This document shows, one piece after another, positions 62,696-64,000 of a stretch of 64,000 nt of DNA. Position 1 is the first letter of the stretch. The number at the start of each line of letters is the position of its first letter. The translations under genes and the position numbers were made by a program. Source of the DNA: Caldilineaceae bacterium (GTDB lineage: Bacteria; Chloroflexota; Anaerolineae; Caldilineales; Caldilineaceae); assembly GCA_958295845.1 (NCBI GenBank), contig OY282376.1, forward strand, positions 1,687,022 through 1,751,021. The letters run 5' to 3'. The notes beneath the pieces were generated by a model. That model worked only from the letters and a program-made list of their open reading frames with translations. It was not told the DNA's origin and searched no databases.

Positions 62696-63376
62696 TCACG
62701 CGACCAGCAGCCTCCCAATATCGCAGGTCTCAGCATTGCAGAACCAAAGCACCCCCTCGTGGATCGTCATACCGTGGACTTCGTCAGGCGCCTCAACGCG
62801 AAGTACATCAAAGATTCGCCCTGTCTCAGGATCCAGCAGACAGACCGTACCCGCGGATGTATCCGCTGCCCACAGTTTCCCGTCTTCCGACCAAGCAATG
62901 CCGTGTACCCGCAGACCCGGTACCCGGATGCTGTGCACCTCCTGCCAGCCGTCAGGATCCATGACATGCACCATTTGCGAGGGCGGCGACGCAACATACA
63001 GCCTGCCGTCCCGCCACTCCAAGCCGTGGGCCCCCGTCTCCTGCGCGTCCTCCGCGCCCTCCCGCCATGCCACTACACCGGCACCGGGTGAACTGTACTT
63101 GGCCACCGTCTTGCCCGTCTCCGCATCCAACTGCGCAATCCTTCTCTCATAAGTGGACGCGATCCAGACATAGCCGCCGCCCACCGTAATGCCGCTCGAC
63201 TTGACCGTGTCGGTCTGGACATCGAAAAGCACCTCTCCCGATTCGTAATCCTGCCTATAGAGCCGGTCGTTGCCCTGGTCAATACACCACAGCCCTTCGG
63301 CGCTCGCCTGAAGCCCATTCGGATGCGGCCCTGGACTTGCAAAGCGCTTCTCTACCTGCGCGATCTTTACCGGCAT
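62696..63376 (-). CDS. Beta-propeller protein (SMP-30/Vgb-like)
   Basis: A 226-residue propeller protein related in style to the one at 19205. Repeated blades include GLWCIDQGNDRLYRQD, YVWIASTYERRIAQLD, RLYVASPPSQMVHVMD, KLWAADTSAGTVCLLD and VLWFCNAETCDIG. Each has the W/Y-x-x-D/S-x-x-x-x-x-I/V pattern. The ATG at 63376 has AAGGAG upstream; the longer frame is rejected. No signal peptide. A lactonase or lyase activity is possible, but no catalytic residues can be assigned with confidence. Confidence 0.65.
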   Translation of the reverse strand: MPVKIAQVEKRFASPGPHPNGLQASAEGLWCIDQGNDRLYRQDYESGEVLFDVQTDTVKSSGITVGGGYVWIASTYERRIAQLDAETGKTVAKYSSPGAGVVAWREGAEDAQETGAHGLEWRDGRLYVASPPSQMVHVMDPDGWQEVHSIRVPGLRVHGIAWSEDGKLWAADTSAGTVCLLDPETGRIFDVLRVEAPDEVHGMTIHEGVLWFCNAETCDIGRLLVA

Positions 63377-63686
63377 GAAATCTCTCCTTGTAAGCTGGCG
63401 ACTGATAATCCTGCGCTGGAAGTTGAACCAGGCACTCCCGAACCTGTTTCCGCATTTCAATACGATATAGGCCAGCCTGCCCCCCGTCAAGTCCTCCTAA
63501 AGTACCGCTATGACGACCAGACTGGGTCGAAAAATTGCATCGCCCCCGCGTCCCATCTATAATTGGGCTTCTTGTGTTGCGCGCAAGTGCCCTGACGGAA
63601 CAGTGCATCGAGGTCGCAAAGCCTTGTCTGCACTGGCCGTCCAATCACCGCGCGACTTAACCGTTCCAACCTAACGGAGCATTCCT
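63377..63686. other. Divergent intergenic region upstream of aspS
   Basis: Contains the aspS promoter (63535-63563) and a leader of about 115 bases. I looked for T-box features (specifier loop, antiterminator with UGGN) and did not find them. Confidence 0.45.
63535..63563 (+). promoter_or_regulatory. Sigma70-type promoter of aspS
   Basis: TTGCAT (63535-63540), 17-base spacer, perfect TATAAT (63558-63563), upstream of the aspS start at 63687. Confidence 0.7.
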
Positions 63687-64000
63687 ATGCTGAAGACCCA
63701 TACTTGTGGCGAACTGCGAGCCGGCGATGCCGGTAAAGCGGTCACTCTTTCCGGGTGGGTCAACCGCCGCCGTGATCACGGTGGACTGATCTTCCTGGAC
63801 TTGCGCGACCGCTTCGGCATTACTCAGGTCACCATTTCCGATGACCCCGCACTCAATCTGCCGAATGCGGCCAATTCGTCTAATGGCTCCAGCAACGGAA
63901 ACAACGGCTCGGAAGCGCTGGATGTTGCCTCCCAGGTTCGCAGCGAATTCGTTGTCAAGGTGAACGGCTCAGTACAAATGCGTCCGCAGGGCTTCGAAAA
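63687..64000 (+). CDS. aspS: Aspartyl-tRNA synthetase (partial, runs off the window)
   Basis: The first 104 codons of a class IIb aspartyl-tRNA synthetase. The OB-fold anticodon-binding domain is clear: [35 protein letters not shown] and GITQVTIS. An Asn/Ser/Gly-rich insertion (about residues 58-76) lies between strands 3 and 4, where typical proteins have a short linker. The ATG has GGAG seven bases upstream. The catalytic domain is beyond the window edge. Confidence 0.93.
   Translation, partial: MLKTHTCGELRAGDAGKAVTLSGWVNRRRDHGGLIFLDLRDRFGITQVTISDDPALNLPNAANSSNGSSNGNNGSEALDVASQVRSEFVVKVNGSVQMRPQGFE

Noticed and set aside
63564..63686. Possible T-box leader for aspS
   Set aside because: No specifier loop or UGGN antiterminator bulge could be recognised, and the leader is short.

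Overview
The window (GC-rich, about 45 complete genes) reads as a chromosomal piece of a heterotrophic bacterium, most likely a Chloroflexota member of Caldilinea type. This is inferred from protein style: Tat- or Sec-exported lipoprotein binding proteins with Ala/Glu/Pro-rich linkers, many enolase-superfamily, short-chain and 2-hydroxyacid dehydrogenases, a luciferase-like monooxygenase, and the absence of phosphotransferase genes. No rRNA, tRNA, CRISPR array, prophage or intact insertion sequence was found. Housekeeping genes frame the window: methionyl-tRNA synthetase at the left and the start of aspartyl-tRNA synthetase at the right.

Layout. 0-7 kb: metG, a DUF624-like membrane protein, and a two-gene molybdenum hydroxylase whose fused large chain has lost all four cysteines of one of its two [2Fe-2S] clusters. 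7-12 kb: a tandem-Cache lipoprotein, a Phd antitoxin followed by a RelE toxin gene interrupted by an in-frame amber codon, an SDR, a PPK2 kinase and a glutaredoxin. 12-17 kb: a convergent pair, a YdiJ-type D-2-hydroxyglutarate dehydrogenase and a hydroxyacid-oxoacid transhydrogenase. Together they could oxidise 4-hydroxybutyrate with D-2-hydroxyglutarate as carrier. 18-22 kb: a four-gene hydroxyacid/sugar-acid operon behind a good promoter and an array of CGCGAC boxes, then a DUF433/DUF5615 toxin-antitoxin pair.

22-29 kb: SDR, E1alpha, E1beta, E2 (acetoin/2-oxoacid dehydrogenase type, no E3), an HpcH-type aldolase and an M24 peptidase. 29-36 kb: two intact GT39-like membrane glycosyltransferases flanking a badly decayed third copy. 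36-48 kb: a Gfo/Idh/MocA oxidoreductase and two CUT1 ABC importers, one in an operon with a rhamnonate-dehydratase-like enolase and a luciferase-like monooxygenase. 48-54.5 kb: a second E2-E1beta-E1alpha set with an SDR (catalytic Lys replaced by Met), a 2-hydroxyacid dehydrogenase and a mandelate-racemase-type dehydratase. 55-64 kb: a 2-hydroxyacid dehydrogenase, a ferredoxin, a PIG-L deacetylase, a third CUT1 importer with a double-sized permease, a beta-propeller protein and aspS.

Taken together the window looks like a catabolic island for sugar acids and hydroxyacids. Three importers bring in substrates, apparently sharing an ATPase encoded elsewhere. Dehydratases and dehydrogenases make keto or acyloin intermediates, and two lipoyl-dependent E1/E2 complexes cleave them to acyl-CoA. 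A dispersed GC-rich intergenic repeat (four copies) marks several gaps. Functions are read from sequence motifs and remembered family features; no database search was run.
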